A DNA stretch of 64,000 nt from assembly GCA_014762625.1 (NCBI GenBank), contig JABURQ010000119.1, positions 1 through 64,000 of the forward strand, written 5' to 3'. Below are positions 8,392-18,639 of this stretch, piece by piece; the first letter of the stretch is position 1; each line of letters begins with the position of its first letter. Source of the stretch: Planctomycetaceae bacterium (GTDB taxonomy: Bacteria; Planctomycetota; Planctomycetia; Planctomycetales; Planctomycetaceae). A program made the translations under genes and the position numbers. The notes below the pieces were generated by a model. That model saw only the letters and a list, made by a program, of their open reading frames with translations. It had not been told where the DNA came from and ran no database searches.

Positions 8392-11300
8392 ATGTTTTCC
8401 TGGCTCTCCCGCTCTCGTTTTATTCTGTTCACGCTCATCTTGGCTTTCTCAGTGTCTGGCACACTCTCCGCGGCAGAGAAAAATCCACTCTCGCTGCTGT
8501 TTCTCGGCGACAACGGGCATCACCAACCGAGACAGCGTTTCGAGCAACTTTCTCCTGTGATGAGAACTCGCGGAATCGATCTGACCTACACCGACGACAT
8601 GCGTGAGATCAATGAGGAATCGCTGTCGAATTATGACGGCTTGGTAATTTATGCCAACACTACGGAGATCTCCCCTGAACAAGAGGCGGCGTTACTGGAT
8701 TTTGTGGCGAGTGGAAAAGGTTTCATTCCTCTGCATTGCGCTTCGTACTGTTTCCTCAACTCTGAGAAATACATCGCGCTCGTCGGTGCCCAGTTTCTCA
8801 AACATGAAACGGGGATCTTCCGCACGAACATCGTTTCTCCCGATCATCCGGTGATGAAAGGTTACCACGGCTTCCGCAGTTGGGATGAAACTTACGTCCA
8901 TCACAAACACAATTCAAAGAATCGGACGGTACTCGAAACCCGGACGCAGGGAGAGTCCGAAGAACCGTGGACCTGGGTAAGGACGCATGGCAAGGGACGC
9001 GTGTTCTATACCGCGTGGGGACACGACGACCGCACTTGGAGTCATCCCGGTTTTCAGAATTTGATCGAGCGTGGCATTCGTTGGGCGTGTGGAAGCGATC
9101 CAGCGGTCGCCGGTCCCTATGCCGACCGGCTGCCGATGACCGAATTGCCGCCGGATATGAAACCGTTCGATTATGTGGACGTCGGTCCGAAAATTCCGAA
9201 CTACACCCCGTCAGAAAAATGGGGGACGCAGGGGAAACCGCTCACCCTGATGCAGAAACCGCTGTCGCCGGAAGAATCGCTCAAACACTACGTGACACCG
9301 GAAGATTTCGAATTGCAGTTGTTTGTTTCCGAGCCGGACTTAAAAGGCAAACCGATTGCGATGAATTGGGATGCGCGCGGGCGACTCTGGGTCTGTGAAA
9401 CGGTCGATTATCCGAACGAGTTGCGTCCGCCGGGTGAAGGGCGGGACAGGATTCGCATTTGTGAAGACACCGACCACGATGGCAGAGCGGACAAATTCAC
9501 TGTGTTCGCCGAGCAGCTCAGCATTCCGACCGCTATCGAATTCTGGCGCGGTGGAGCGATTGTCCAGAACGGCACTGAGACCCTGTATCTCAAGGATACC
9601 GACGGGGATGATGTCGCCGATACGCGGAAAGTATTATTCGGTGGCTGGGAATTAGGAGATACTCATGGCGGCGTAAGCAATTTTCGTTATGGGTTGAACA
9701 ACTGGATCTACGCGATGCAGGGGTATAACAACTCTGCTCCGACCATCAACGGCGAGGAGCAACAGCGGTTTCGAATGGGATTCTTCCGCTTCAAGCCGGA
9801 CGGCTCGGAGATCGAGTTTCTTCGCTCGACGAACAACAATACCTGGGGATTGGGAATCACCGAAGAGGGTTTGATCTTCGGCTCGACCGCCAATCATAAT
9901 CCCAGCGACTTCATGCCGATCCCGAATCGCTATTACGAACGAGTCAAAGGCTGGGCTCCTCAGCGACTGGAAGGAATCGCCGATACTTACAAGTTCGATC
10001 CCATTACCGACAAGATACGGCAAGTCGATCAATTCGGTGGATACACAGCAGGTGCCGGTCATGCGGTCTATACCGCCCGAACCTACCCCGAATACTTCTG
10101 GAACCGGACCGCGTTTGTCTGCGGACCGACGGGCCATCTGGTGGGAACGTTTCTATTGAATCCGGATGGCGCAGGCTTTCATTCCACCAGTCCCATGAAC
10201 TTGATCGCCAGCGACGATGAATGGTCGGCCCCGATTATGGCGGAAGTCGGCCCCGACGGTCATGTGTGGGTGATTGACTGGTACAACTACATCGTGCAGC
10301 ACAATCCAACGCCGCAGGGCTTCGAGACTGGTCAAGGAAACGCTTATATGTCTGACCTGCGCGATAAAAAGCATGGTCGGATCTATCGAGTCGTCTACAA
10401 GAAAGCGGACCAGTACGAACCGGTCGATCTTGTCAACGCTTCGCCTCAAGAGCTGGTTGCTCTGCTCAAACATGACAACATGTTTTGGCGACTGCGGGCT
10501 CAACGGTTGCTGGTGGAGCGGGGTAAGAATGATGTTATGCAGGCGCTGGTCCAACTTCTGATGGATCACTCTGTCGACGAGCTCGGATTGAATGTCGGAG
10601 CCATACACGCACTTTGGACGCTCGATGGACTGGGGCTGGTCCATTCCGAAAATCCGATCGTGTACGAAGCCGTTGTCCGCTCTCTGCTTCATCCATCTAC
10701 AGCAGTCCGCAAGGCGGCCATTCAGACGCTTCCCTACCACGAACAGAATCAGAACATCGGTCATGTTATCGTCTCGCAGCCATTTTCTCAGACTGATGCT
10801 CAACTGCAATTGGCGGCAATTCTAGCGGTTTCAGACACTCCTCAGACAGACGAATATGGTTCCGCGGGCGATCTCGTCGCGAGAATCAGTTGCCAGGATG
10901 AGTTTCTGTCAGATCGATGGCTCAAAGATGCCTTAACGAGTGCGGCGGCGATGCACGATTTGCACTATCTGACGACCTTCTCTCAGCCGGGAGTTGCACC
11001 ACACGCTCAAACACACGAAATCATATCCATTGTCTCAGAACATCTGGCTCGCTCCGAACCAGATTCTAAGAAAATGAATCAGTTACTGGTCGGGCTGAAA
11101 GGGTCGGATTCAGGACTCTTGCTGACGGTCTTGTCCGGATTGAGTGAAGGTTGGCCGAAAGATTACGAGATTCAGATCAATGATCAGGCTCAGGATGCCT
11201 TATTGGGATGGATCGAAAAGCTTCCCCCCGGCGCGAAGGGGCAATTGATTGCTCTCGCCCCCAAATGGGGAACCGATCGTCTGGAAAAATATGCGATCGA

Positions 11301-12768
11301 AATTGTGGACGATTTAATGCAACAGGTGGAGAACGAAGAACGGTCGGCTGAAGACCGAGTGGAATCGGCCCGCAGTCTGGTGACGTTCCGCAGTACTGAC
11401 CTGAAAGTTGCTGAGAGCATTCTGGATCTCATCGGGGCGCAAACGGAACCGGTCCTTGCGGATGGTTTGTTGAACGCCTTGCGACAGTCGCAGGCCGATG
11501 GGGTTGGGGAAGCGATTGTCGACAAACTTCCCGAGATGACTCCTTCCGTGAAAGCGACGGCGTTCCGCGTTCTCTTGTCCAATCCGAAAACAACAACCGC
11601 GCTTCTGTCCGCAGCGGCTGAAGGGGAAGTTTCTTTGTCAGAGCTCTCCCTCGACCAGAAACAGGCGCTGGCCAATCATCCCAACGCCCAAATCCGGGAG
11701 ATGGCCAAACCGTTGCTCGCGATGGGAGGCGGTTTACCGAATCCGGATCGTCAGAAGGTCTTTGATGCTCTGGTCAGTGTGACCGAACGCACCGGGAACC
11801 CCGAACAGGGGAGGGAACTGTTCAAGAAACATTGCGCGAAATGTCATAAGCACGGCGATATGGGAGAAACGATTGGCCCCAATCTGACCGGCATGGCCGT
11901 CCATCCGAAAAAAGAACTTCTGGGACATATCATCGATCCGAGCAAAGATGTCGAAGGCAATTACCGGATCTACACGATCGTGACCGATGAAGGACGCGTG
12001 TTTAACGGCCTTCTGGCCTCGGAGTCGAAAACGACACTCGAATTGATCGACACCGAAGCGAAGAAGCATACGATCTTACGCGAAGAGATCGAGGAACTGA
12101 TCGCGTCCCGAAAATCGCTGATGCCGGAAGGCTTCGAAAAGCAGATGACCGAAACGGAACTCGCCGACCTGCTCGAATTCCTGACGCAAAAAGGGAAGTA
12201 CGTGCCGTTGCCCCTGGCGAAAGCGGCCACAATCGTCTCCACGCAGGGGATGTTCTTCGACAAAGCGGGGCAGGCCGAGCGGATGATCTTTTCGGACTGG
12301 TCTCCCAAAACGTTCAATGAGGTTCCTTTTCAGTTAGTCGATCCGCAAGGAACGAAAGTACGGAATGTCATTCTCCTGCATGGTCCGTATGGCAATTTCG
12401 CTCCCACCATGCCGAAAAGTGTGACTCTTCCCTGTAATGCCCCTGCGAAAGCCATCCATTTTCTCTCGGGAGTCTCCGGCTGGGGATTTCCCGCCACTCC
12501 CAAAGGGTCGGTTTCCATGATCGTGAGGCTGCACTATGCCGATGGCTCTCACGAAGATCACGAGTTAATCAACGGAGTTCACTTCTCTGATTATATTCGT
12601 CGGATTGATGTCCCCGGATCAGAGTTTGCATTCCAGTTGCGGAATCAGCAGTTGCGATATTTTGCGGTGACACCGAAAACTCAAAAGGTGATCGAAAAAG
12701 TGGAACTGCTCTCGGGAGGAGATCCCTCGGCCCCCATTGTTATGGCGGTGACGGTCGAAACACCGTAA
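8392..12768 (+). CDS. Giant secreted redox protein: ThuA + dehydrogenase propeller + HEAT + c-type heme
   Basis: 1458 residues from the ATG at 8392, chosen because GGAGTGAG is 6 bases upstream and a signal peptide (SRFILFTLILAFSVSGTLSAAE) follows at once. Domains in order: ThuA-like fold (about 32-236); the planctomycete/verrucomicrobial membrane-bound-dehydrogenase propeller (about 290-670, with DTDHDGRADKFTVFAEQL and DTDGDDVADTRKVL); HEAT-like helices (about 690-1110); a c-type heme segment with CAKCH at 1148-1152 and a downstream methionine-bearing KKSLMPEG-like stretch; and a C-terminal beta-rich domain. The likely role is periplasmic oxidation of a sugar or similar substrate, with electrons passed to the attached heme; this is inference from the domains. 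The XylR-like gene diverges from it and a Nudix gene follows after 9 bases. Confidence 0.88.
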   Translation: MFSWLSRSRFILFTLILAFSVSGTLSAAEKNPLSLLFLGDNGHHQPRQRFEQLSPVMRTRGIDLTYTDDMREINEESLSNYDGLVIYANTTEISPEQEAALLDFVASGKGFIPLHCASYCFLNSEKYIALVGAQFLKHETGIFRTNIVSPDHPVMKGYHGFRSWDETYVHHKHNSKNRTVLETRTQGESEEPWTWVRTHGKGRVFYTAWGHDDRTWSHPGFQNLIERGIRWACGSDPAVAGPYADRLPMTELPPDMKPFDYVDVGPKIPNYTPSEKWGTQGKPLTLMQKPLSPEESLKHYVTPEDFELQLFVSEPDLKGKPIAMNWDARGRLWVCETVDYPNELRPPGEGRDRIRICEDTDHDGRADKFTVFAEQLSIPTAIEFWRGGAIVQNGTETLYLKDTDGDDVADTRKVLFGGWELGDTHGGVSNFRYGLNNWIYAMQGYNNSAPTINGEEQQRFRMGFFRFKPDGSEIEFLRSTNNNTWGLGITEEGLIFGSTANHNPSDFMPIPNRYYERVKGWAPQRLEGIADTYKFDPITDKIRQVDQFGGYTAGAGHAVYTARTYPEYFWNRTAFVCGPTGHLVGTFLLNPDGAGFHSTSPMNLIASDDEWSAPIMAEVGPDGHVWVIDWYNYIVQHNPTPQGFETGQGNAYMSDLRDKKHGRIYRVVYKKADQYEPVDLVNASPQELVALLKHDNMFWRLRAQRLLVERGKNDVMQALVQLLMDHSVDELGLNVGAIHALWTLDGLGLVHSENPIVYEAVVRSLLHPSTAVRKAAIQTLPYHEQNQNIGHVIVSQPFSQTDAQLQLAAILAVSDTPQTDEYGSAGDLVARISCQDEFLSDRWLKDALTSAAAMHDLHYLTTFSQPGVAPHAQTHEIISIVSEHLARSEPDSKKMNQLLVGLKGSDSGLLLTVLSGLSEGWPKDYEIQINDQAQDALLGWIEKLPPGAKGQLIALAPKWGTDRLEKYAIEIVDDLMQQVENEERSAEDRVESARSLVTFRSTDLKVAESILDLIGAQTEPVLADGLLNALRQSQADGVGEAIVDKLPEMTPSVKATAFRVLLSNPKTTTALLSAAAEGEVSLSELSLDQKQALANHPNAQIREMAKPLLAMGGGLPNPDRQKVFDALVSVTERTGNPEQGRELFKKHCAKCHKHGDMGETIGPNLTGMAVHPKKELLGHIIDPSKDVEGNYRIYTIVTDEGRVFNGLLASESKTTLELIDTEAKKHTILREEIEELIASRKSLMPEGFEKQMTETELADLLEFLTQKGKYVPLPLAKAATIVSTQGMFFDKAGQAERMIFSDWSPKTFNEVPFQLVDPQGTKVRNVILLHGPYGNFAPTMPKSVTLPCNAPAKAIHFLSGVSGWGFPATPKGSVSMIVRLHYADGSHEDHELINGVHFSDYIRRIDVPGSEFAFQLRNQQLRYFAVTPKTQKVIEKVELLSGGDPSAPIVMAVTVETP

Positions 12769-12777
12769 GCTGATTCC

Positions 12778-13281
12778 ATGGCGGAAGAAATCTTTGACAT
12801 TGTCGATGAACGGGATCGGGTGATCGGTCAGATGGCCCGGTCTCAGGTACACGCTGAAAAACGACTGCACCGGGCGGTGCATATCTTTGTTTTCAGGACA
12901 ACAGGAGAGTTATTGATTCACCTTCGCTCGCCCGATAAGGATGAGCAGCCGAATACCTGGACCTCCTCCGCCTCGGGACATCTTTCCGCGGGAGAGGATT
13001 ATACGGAAACTGCCCATCGCGAACTGGAGGAAGAGATTGGCTTATCGGGCCATCTGGAGTTTCTCCACAAGTTTGACGCGTGTCCCGAAACGTCTTACGA
13101 ATTCACGGCGCTGTATCGAATGGTCTCCGATGACGAGCCGACCTTCGATCCGGTCGAAATCACACGCGGCGAATATGTCACACTGGAAGAGCTAAAGAGT
13201 CGAATTGCGATCGACCGAGCGATTTTTTCGACCGCGTTTCTGGTGTTGTTTGAGTGGTATTGTCAATTCCTGGAGTCGTGA
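12778..13281 (+). CDS. Nudix hydrolase (YfcD/IPP-isomerase-like)
   Basis: 167 residues with a complete Nudix box at 67-89: GHLSAGE, seven residues, then RELEEEIGL. The surrounding sequence (FDIVDERDRVIGQM at the start, HIFVFRTTGELLIHLRS before the box) matches the YfcD group, related to isopentenyl-diphosphate isomerase. It should hydrolyse a nucleoside-diphosphate-linked substrate in the cytoplasm; which one is not evident. It begins 9 bases after the giant redox gene and may share its transcript, although a functional link between a cytoplasmic Nudix enzyme and a secreted dehydrogenase is not obvious. Confidence 0.92.
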   Translation: MAEEIFDIVDERDRVIGQMARSQVHAEKRLHRAVHIFVFRTTGELLIHLRSPDKDEQPNTWTSSASGHLSAGEDYTETAHRELEEEIGLSGHLEFLHKFDACPETSYEFTALYRMVSDDEPTFDPVEITRGEYVTLEELKSRIAIDRAIFSTAFLVLFEWYCQFLES

Positions 13282-13295
13282 CGCCGACGAATCGA

Positions 13296-14651
13296 TCAGG
13301 GGCGTTGACGACTTTCTTCCACCGCTAAAGCCCATGTTTCCAACAGGTTCTGCATGCGAGTAACGCGCCCCGGATGCTGGTTTGCCAGATTGTCCTGTTC
13401 GTGCGGGTCACTTTTCAGGTGGAATAACAAAGGAGGCTGATCGGAATCTTGCTTCGGAAGATTTCGAGTCACAAACGGACGAACCAGCTTCCAATCTCCT
13501 TCGCGAATTGCTGCGTTATGCGTATAGCGAGGTACTCCTCGGTTCCATTGCCAATAAAGTGGTCGATTGGTTTTCGTTGTGTCCCCACGCAAGAGAGGTG
13601 CAAAGCTGGCTCCATCCAGCGGCAGCTCGCATGTTCTTTTCAGATGACACAATTCCATCAGAGTCGGCGTGATGTCGGTGAAATGAACCACTTGCTGTCT
13701 GGTTCCAGGATCGAAATGATCCGTCCAACGGATCATCAGTGGGACGCGAATCCCTCCTTCGTGGATCGTATATTTGGTACCGCGAAGTTCGAGATTAAAC
13801 CGCGACTCCACCACGGGGTCGGGGCCGTTGTCGCTGGCAAAGATCACAAGGGTATTTCCAGAGAGATTAAGGCGGTCCAGTTCTGCCATTAATTGGCCGA
13901 TGGTCTCATCCATGATTTCGACCATCGCATAAACGGTGGCAATCTCTTCGGAGAATCCTTTCTTCAGATAAGGGGTAACCCTGTCTTCTGGTGCTTCGAT
14001 GGGCCGATGCGGCGCATAATGAGCCAGGTGAAGAAAGAACGGTTCCTCGCGATGCCTTCTTACAAACTGAATCGCGCGTTCGCCGAGGTCAGTTGTTAAA
14101 TATTTATCCTCAAACAGTTCGATGCGGTCATTCATACGCAACCGGTAACGAAAATAACTCGGAACGTCTTTGTGGTTGATGAATCCTTCAAACTCATCAA
14201 ATCCACGTTGATAAGGGTGGTGCTCTGGATTCAATCCACAATGCCATTTCCCGATCAACCCGGTTTTGTAGCCGTTCTGCTGAAAAATGTTACCCAAGGT
14301 GACTTCATCTTTTTTGAGACTGGTCATATTTGGATAAGTGATCTGGTTCAGAGTCACCACGCCTGTTCGATGAGGATAACGTCCTGTCAATAATGCCGCG
14401 CGAGCCGGTGCACAGACTGCGGACGCAGAATAAGCTTGACTGAACCAGATCGATTCTGATTTCAGTCGATCGATGTGTGGGGTGCGGGTCAAACCTTCAT
14501 TCAGGAATGAAAGATCTCCCAAAGCCAGATCGTCGGCAAGAATCAGAATGACGTTCGGTTTTGGAACAGGTTCTTCGGCCAAGCACGGAATCTGGAGCAA
14601 AAGCAGGAACAGGAATAAATTTCCTGGAGATAAGGTGTTGGCGATTCTCAA
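13296..14651 (-). CDS. Secreted sulfatase (arylsulfatase A type)
   Basis: 451 residues, opening with a signal peptide (NLFLFLLLLQIPCLAEE). The metal-binding NVILILADDLALGD is followed by the formylglycine motif C80-APAR84 inside SAVCAPARAALLTGR, the Cys being converted to formylglycine by the anaerobic or aerobic maturase. Later motifs TGLIGKWHCGL and LVIFASDNGPD are standard. It should remove sulfate from aryl or carbohydrate esters outside the cytoplasm. The start codon is TTG with GGAG 8 bases upstream. It converges on the Nudix gene. A second sulfatase is at 27044. Confidence 0.94.
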   Translation of the reverse strand: MRIANTLSPGNLFLFLLLLQIPCLAEEPVPKPNVILILADDLALGDLSFLNEGLTRTPHIDRLKSESIWFSQAYSASAVCAPARAALLTGRYPHRTGVVTLNQITYPNMTSLKKDEVTLGNIFQQNGYKTGLIGKWHCGLNPEHHPYQRGFDEFEGFINHKDVPSYFRYRLRMNDRIELFEDKYLTTDLGERAIQFVRRHREEPFFLHLAHYAPHRPIEAPEDRVTPYLKKGFSEEIATVYAMVEIMDETIGQLMAELDRLNLSGNTLVIFASDNGPDPVVESRFNLELRGTKYTIHEGGIRVPLMIRWTDHFDPGTRQQVVHFTDITPTLMELCHLKRTCELPLDGASFAPLLRGDTTKTNRPLYWQWNRGVPRYTHNAAIREGDWKLVRPFVTRNLPKQDSDQPPLLFHLKSDPHEQDNLANQHPGRVTRMQNLLETWALAVEESRQRP

Positions 14652-14825
14652 GGTGTGTACTCCAAATGCTTGTTTATTGTTTTGCGAATCGAGTTGGTGC
14701 TTGGGATTGTGAACCGCTCAGCCAGTCTGTTACGCGTTTTGGGGGCGGATCGATTTCATGATACTCCCGAAAATCATCATCTCAAAAATTCTGTGTCGAA
14801 TCGTTTCGGGAATTCCTCTCGTACT

Positions 14826-15881
14826 TTAATCGCGATTCATCGTTTCGTTCAGGACTTGATCGAGGTGATGTTCGCCTTCGATCATCTCCCATTCGATCAA
14901 CAGCGCGGCGAGTGTGAGATCCGGAATCGCCTCCGAAGGAAATTTGACCAGGTCCTTCAGCGTCATGACGAGCGTGGATGTTTCATCCTGTCTCACTGTC
15001 TTCGAGAGCGAATCGAGATCTTCCTCCGTGTAGTGATGATGATCGGGGAATGAGACAAATGATTTCACCTCACAATTGACGGCGGTCAATGTGTTTCGGA
15101 ATCCTTCCGGATTGCCGATGCCGCAGCAGGCGGTAACGGGACGCCGCTGAAATTCTTCCAGCGGCAGTATTCGTCCGTCGAGCGTCAACCATCCGGTGGG
15201 AGCAAATCGGGAGACGATCAAAGGGGGAACCGGAGCAATCGACTTGATCTCGGCTTGAAGGTTTTCCAATTCTGCATTTTCGATCAGGTCGCCGCGGGTA
15301 ATGACAATCAGGTCAGACCGCCGCAGTCCCGTTTTGGATTCTCGTAACAGTCCGCGCGGCAACTGATAGCCGTAGCCCCAGGGGTTGGTCGCGTCAATCA
15401 GTACGATATCGAGATCTCGACGAATACGTCGATGTTGAAAGGCGTCGTCGAGGACGAGCGCCTGGAGGTCGGGTTGCTCCTGTCGTGCTTGCACCGCTCC
15501 CGCCACACGATCGGCGTTTAACCAGTGAGGGACTTCCGGGCAGAGTCGATCGAGGACAAGTTTTTCGTCGTTGTCTCCGCTTTCGAGGGAATGATAACCG
15601 CGGCTTAAGATGCCGGTGCTGACTCCCTGTTGGGTGAGTCGATTGGTAATTTCCGCAACGACGGGGGTTTTCCCCGTCCCCCCGGTCGTGATGTTTCCCA
15701 CCGAGATGATCTTCACCGGAACGAGGTGAGATTGCTTGATACCCTTGTCGAAGAGGAGATTTCGACAGCGGACCGCCGCCGCGTAGCCGCACGAGGCGAG
15801 AAAGAGACCACCTCGCACGCATGAGGCCATCAGCCCACGTCGCCGACCGGAGATTAATGAGAGAAAGGCGTCCTGTGCCAT
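14826..15881 (-). CDS. lpxK: Tetraacyldisaccharide 4'-kinase
   Basis: LpxK phosphorylates the 4'-position of the tetraacyl-disaccharide precursor of lipid A at the inner membrane. The P-loop GNITTGGTGKTP is at 62-73 (from the ATG at 15881), after an N-terminal hydrophobic helix, and VLDDAFQHRRIRRDLDIVLIDA is the family's second hallmark. The frame is also open from a TTG at 15908 inside the upstream esterase; the ATG at 15881, 8 bases after that gene's stop, is preferred. Its presence implies a lipid-A-bearing outer membrane. It probably shares a transcript with the esterase and cupin genes. Confidence 0.93.
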   Translation of the reverse strand: MAQDAFLSLISGRRRGLMASCVRGGLFLASCGYAAAVRCRNLLFDKGIKQSHLVPVKIISVGNITTGGTGKTPVVAEITNRLTQQGVSTGILSRGYHSLESGDNDEKLVLDRLCPEVPHWLNADRVAGAVQARQEQPDLQALVLDDAFQHRRIRRDLDIVLIDATNPWGYGYQLPRGLLRESKTGLRRSDLIVITRGDLIENAELENLQAEIKSIAPVPPLIVSRFAPTGWLTLDGRILPLEEFQRRPVTACCGIGNPEGFRNTLTAVNCEVKSFVSFPDHHHYTEEDLDSLSKTVRQDETSTLVMTLKDLVKFPSEAIPDLTLAALLIEWEMIEGEHHLDQVLNETMNRD

Positions 15882-15888
15882 GCGAGCG

Positions 15889-16767
15889 TTACGAATCCGT
15901 ATCCTCAATTAGAATGGGGGTTAGAAATCGGTCCATCAAATCGATTCGTTGTGAGTCATAGAAAGGAGGGCCGCCGTGGACTCCGTCGTAAATCATATGC
16001 AGATGAACGGGACGTCCTTTCTGCTGATACACGCCGTGAAGTTCCAGTGATTGTGAAATGGGAACCTGCGGATCCTGGACCCCGTGAATTAACAGCAGTG
16101 GGGGATCTTCGCGATCGACGTGAGAAACGGGACTGGCCAGCTTGGCGAGAATCGGATCATCTTCGGGTTGTTTTCTGAGGAGTAGCTGTAACGCGGGGAT
16201 GCGAACGCCCAAACCATGAGGTGTCGATTGTTTGAGAATTGTGAGAAAATTTGTGGGGCCGTAGAGATCGATAATCGCGGCGACCTCGGAGGACTGGTCG
16301 AGATGATCGCCGACGGTCCCTTCCAGTTTGTTGTCGCCGTTGGTCACGCCGACCAATGCGGCGAGATGTCCGCCGGCGGACGAGCCGGCAATCGCGATTT
16401 TCTCCGTTCTTAAATTGTACGTTTTGCTGTTCGCTCTCAGATAGCGAATGGCGGCTTTGATGTCGTGAACTTGAGCCGGGAAGGGGGCGACGGGAGACAA
16501 GCGATAATCGACGCTCGCAATCGCGTATCCTTTGGAAAGCAGATCAGCGAGCGGCATCGAGTCTTTGGAACCAGCACGCCAGGCTCCGCCGTGAACCCAG
16601 ACGATGAGTGGGTACGGCCCATCTTTAGCGGGACGATGCAGATCGAGACGGAGGGAGTGCTCACCGACGTGCGCGTACTCGATGTCTTTCTGGATTTGAA
16701 CTTCGGCCGCGGTGAGCGGAGAAAGAAGCATCAAGCTGCATGCGAACAGCAGAAAGGCAGATTTCAT
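15889..16767 (-). CDS. Secreted alpha/beta hydrolase (carboxylesterase, BD-FAE-like)
   Basis: 292 residues with a signal peptide (FLLFACSLMLLSPLTAAE). The oxyanion-hole motif HGGAW is at 59-63, the nucleophile elbow GSSAGG at 128-133 (Ser130), the acid in GVQDPQVP and the histidine in DGVHGGPP, giving a complete Ser-Asp-His triad of the hormone-sensitive-lipase/feruloyl-esterase type. It may remove ester substituents from polysaccharides, a role inferred from the class and the neighbouring carbohydrate genes. Its start overlaps the cupin stop (TGATG), which indicates translational coupling. Confidence 0.92.
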   Translation of the reverse strand: MKSAFLLFACSLMLLSPLTAAEVQIQKDIEYAHVGEHSLRLDLHRPAKDGPYPLIVWVHGGAWRAGSKDSMPLADLLSKGYAIASVDYRLSPVAPFPAQVHDIKAAIRYLRANSKTYNLRTEKIAIAGSSAGGHLAALVGVTNGDNKLEGTVGDHLDQSSEVAAIIDLYGPTNFLTILKQSTPHGLGVRIPALQLLLRKQPEDDPILAKLASPVSHVDREDPPLLLIHGVQDPQVPISQSLELHGVYQQKGRPVHLHMIYDGVHGGPPFYDSQRIDLMDRFLTPILIEDTDS

Positions 16768-17132
16768 CAGCTCTCGTCCTCGGTGGGAATGTACTTGTTG
16801 ACCATCTCCGCGTAATCCTCGCGCACCGGACTGAAACAGTCAAGCACAACCGCCGGGCCGCCAATCGCTTTCGCCCGGTGGGGAACATTGGGGGGAATCA
16901 GATACATTCCTCCCGGTTCCACGAGCCGCGTCTCTTCTCCAATCTGAAGTTCCATTTTACCCGACACGAGAATTCCTCCCTGCTCGTGAGGATGATTGTG
17001 GAGCGGTATCTCGGCCCCTTCATCGAACTCCAGGTAAGAGAGCATCAGATTTTCGCCGAAGGGAGTCCGCATGCGGCAGCCGGGAATCGGTTCGATGGTC
17101 GGGATGGATTCCAAGTCAATAAAGCCGGACAT
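16767..17132 (-). CDS. Cupin-domain protein
   Basis: A single-cupin protein of 121 residues. The metal-binding set is visible: HNHPHE (H45, H47, H49, E50) in cupin motif 1 and PPNVPHRA (H85) in motif 2. Such small cupins serve as isomerases, dioxygenases or binding proteins, and nothing in the sequence fixes which. There is no signal peptide. It is the first gene of the cupin-esterase-lpxK run and overlaps the esterase start by one base. Confidence 0.9.
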   Translation of the reverse strand: MSGFIDLESIPTIEPIPGCRMRTPFGENLMLSYLEFDEGAEIPLHNHPHEQGGILVSGKMELQIGEETRLVEPGGMYLIPPNVPHRAKAIGGPAVVLDCFSPVREDYAEMVNKYIPTEDES

Positions 17133-17170
17133 GGCGATTCCTTATTCTTTAATGAGCGTGTGAATGCACG

Positions 17171-17218
17171 AAAAAAACCGTGACAGTATCGGGGAGCGCT
17201 CCCAGAACCATCACGGTT
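17171..17218 (-). terminator. Terminator of the isocitrate dehydrogenase gene
   Basis: Read on the minus strand, AACCGTGA (17218-17211) pairs with TCACGGTT (17183-17176) and is followed by a run of T. Inside the loop is a second perfect palindrome, GGGAGCGCTCCC (17192-17203), so the structure is a nested two-part hairpin. It ends the transcript of the gene at 17255 and isolates the cupin gene. Confidence 0.85.
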
Positions 17219-17254
17219 TCCAATTGTATCAGAATTCAAAAATCAATGGGTGAT

Positions 17255-18436
17255 TCAGCCAAGTTCTCCCATCTTCTTGCAGATCGCTTCCGCCATTTCC
17301 TGAGTCCCGACGGCGGTCGGGTCGTTGCGGTCTTCTTTCATATCGTAGGTGACATCTTTGCCCTCTTCGATAATGGCGGCCACAGCCCGTTCCAGCTTAT
17401 TCGCGGCTTCATGCTCACCGAGATGTTCGAGCATCAGTTTGCCGGAGAGAATGAGCGCGGTCGGGTTCACCTTGTTTTGCCCCTTGTACTTCGGTGCCGA
17501 GCCGTGAGTCGCCTCGAAGACGGCCCCTTCGTGACCGATGTTGGCCCCCGGTGCGACACCCAGTCCACCGACAAGTCCGGCACACAGGTCACTGAGAATG
17601 TCGCCGTACAGATTCTGGGTGACAATCACGTCGTACAATTCCGGTTTTTGAACGAGTTGCATGCACATGTTGTCGATGAGTCGCTCGTTGTATTCGATTT
17701 CGCCGTTGGTATTTTCGACCTTGCCATCGAGAACCGGATCGGGAGAAACACCTTCCGCGAGATCGGGCCATTCAAACTTGGCACCGTAAGCGAGAGCGGT
17801 CGCACGTGTTTCGTCGTACCAGAGTCCGTCCGTGTACTTCATGATGTTGGCTTTGCAAACCGACGTGACCGTCTGGCGTTTGCGGGTGACGGCATAATCG
17901 AACGCATATTTGGCGATATCGCGTGTGCCTTCGTAGGAAATCGGCTTGATGCTGACTCCCGTGGTGTCGGTACCGGTATTGATTTTCTTGCCGGTGGCGA
18001 ACTCATTGATTTTGCCGAGGAGTTCGGCAGTCGTCGGCTCGCCTGCCTGGAATTCGACCCCCGCGTAAAGGTCTTCGGTATTTTCACGAATCAGCACCAG
18101 ATCGACATTAGTGCCGGAGAAGAAGGTTCGCACTCCCTTATAGAGCTTGCAGGGACGCACGCAGGCGTAAAGACCCAGTTCCTGGCGAAGATAAACGTTG
18201 ACACTGCGGAAGCCCTTACCGATCGGCGTCGTGATAGGAGCTTTGATCGCACAGTCGTTGGCTTTGATCGAATCGAGAACGCGCTGAGGAACGCCTCCCT
18301 CGGCTTCGATCACTTCGATGCCACACTCCTGAATATCCCAATCGAGATCGACGCCAGTGGCATCAAGACATTTTTTGGTGGCTTCGGCGATTTCGGGACC
18401 AACGCCATCCCCCGGGATTAACGTGATTTTGTACAT
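17255..18436 (-). CDS. NAD-dependent isocitrate dehydrogenase (isocitrate/isopropylmalate dehydrogenase family)
   Basis: 393 residues of the beta-decarboxylating dehydrogenase family. It starts [15 protein letters not shown]; the substrate segment [21 protein letters not shown] and [13 protein letters not shown] are of the isocitrate type rather than isopropylmalate type. The metal site is in [20 protein letters not shown], and [19 protein letters not shown] provides the cofactor-binding region. It would convert isocitrate to 2-oxoglutarate in the TCA cycle. Cofactor preference for NAD over NADP is inferred from family resemblance only. Leucine-pathway IPMDH is the main alternative but fits the substrate motif less well. 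It is monocistronic with its own terminator. Confidence 0.88.
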   Translation of the reverse strand: MYKITLIPGDGVGPEIAEATKKCLDATGVDLDWDIQECGIEVIEAEGGVPQRVLDSIKANDCAIKAPITTPIGKGFRSVNVYLRQELGLYACVRPCKLYKGVRTFFSGTNVDLVLIRENTEDLYAGVEFQAGEPTTAELLGKINEFATGKKINTGTDTTGVSIKPISYEGTRDIAKYAFDYAVTRKRQTVTSVCKANIMKYTDGLWYDETRATALAYGAKFEWPDLAEGVSPDPVLDGKVENTNGEIEYNERLIDNMCMQLVQKPELYDVIVTQNLYGDILSDLCAGLVGGLGVAPGANIGHEGAVFEATHGSAPKYKGQNKVNPTALILSGKLMLEHLGEHEAANKLERAVAAIIEEGKDVTYDMKEDRNDPTAVGTQEMAEAICKKMGELG

Positions 18437-18639
18437 TTTTTCTCACTTGGATATCAGGGTTGAGAGGTATTGTCAGAAGGGTGAGAGTAGCAGCTAAAAA
18501 AACGGTTTTCAAGCATCCGGAGACTGGGGTCTCTTTACCGGGGATTCATCAGGATATCACGCCTCACGCTTTGACTCTCATCCAAATTCTCGCCATGCTG
18601 TAAGTTCACTTAACTGTCTAAGATCAGGAGAGAAGTTCC

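Noticed and set aside
17180-18421. 413-residue plus-strand open frame opposite the isocitrate dehydrogenase gene
   Set aside because: It lies entirely opposite a clear enzyme gene, has no family motif, and its length follows from the strong codon bias of the real gene.
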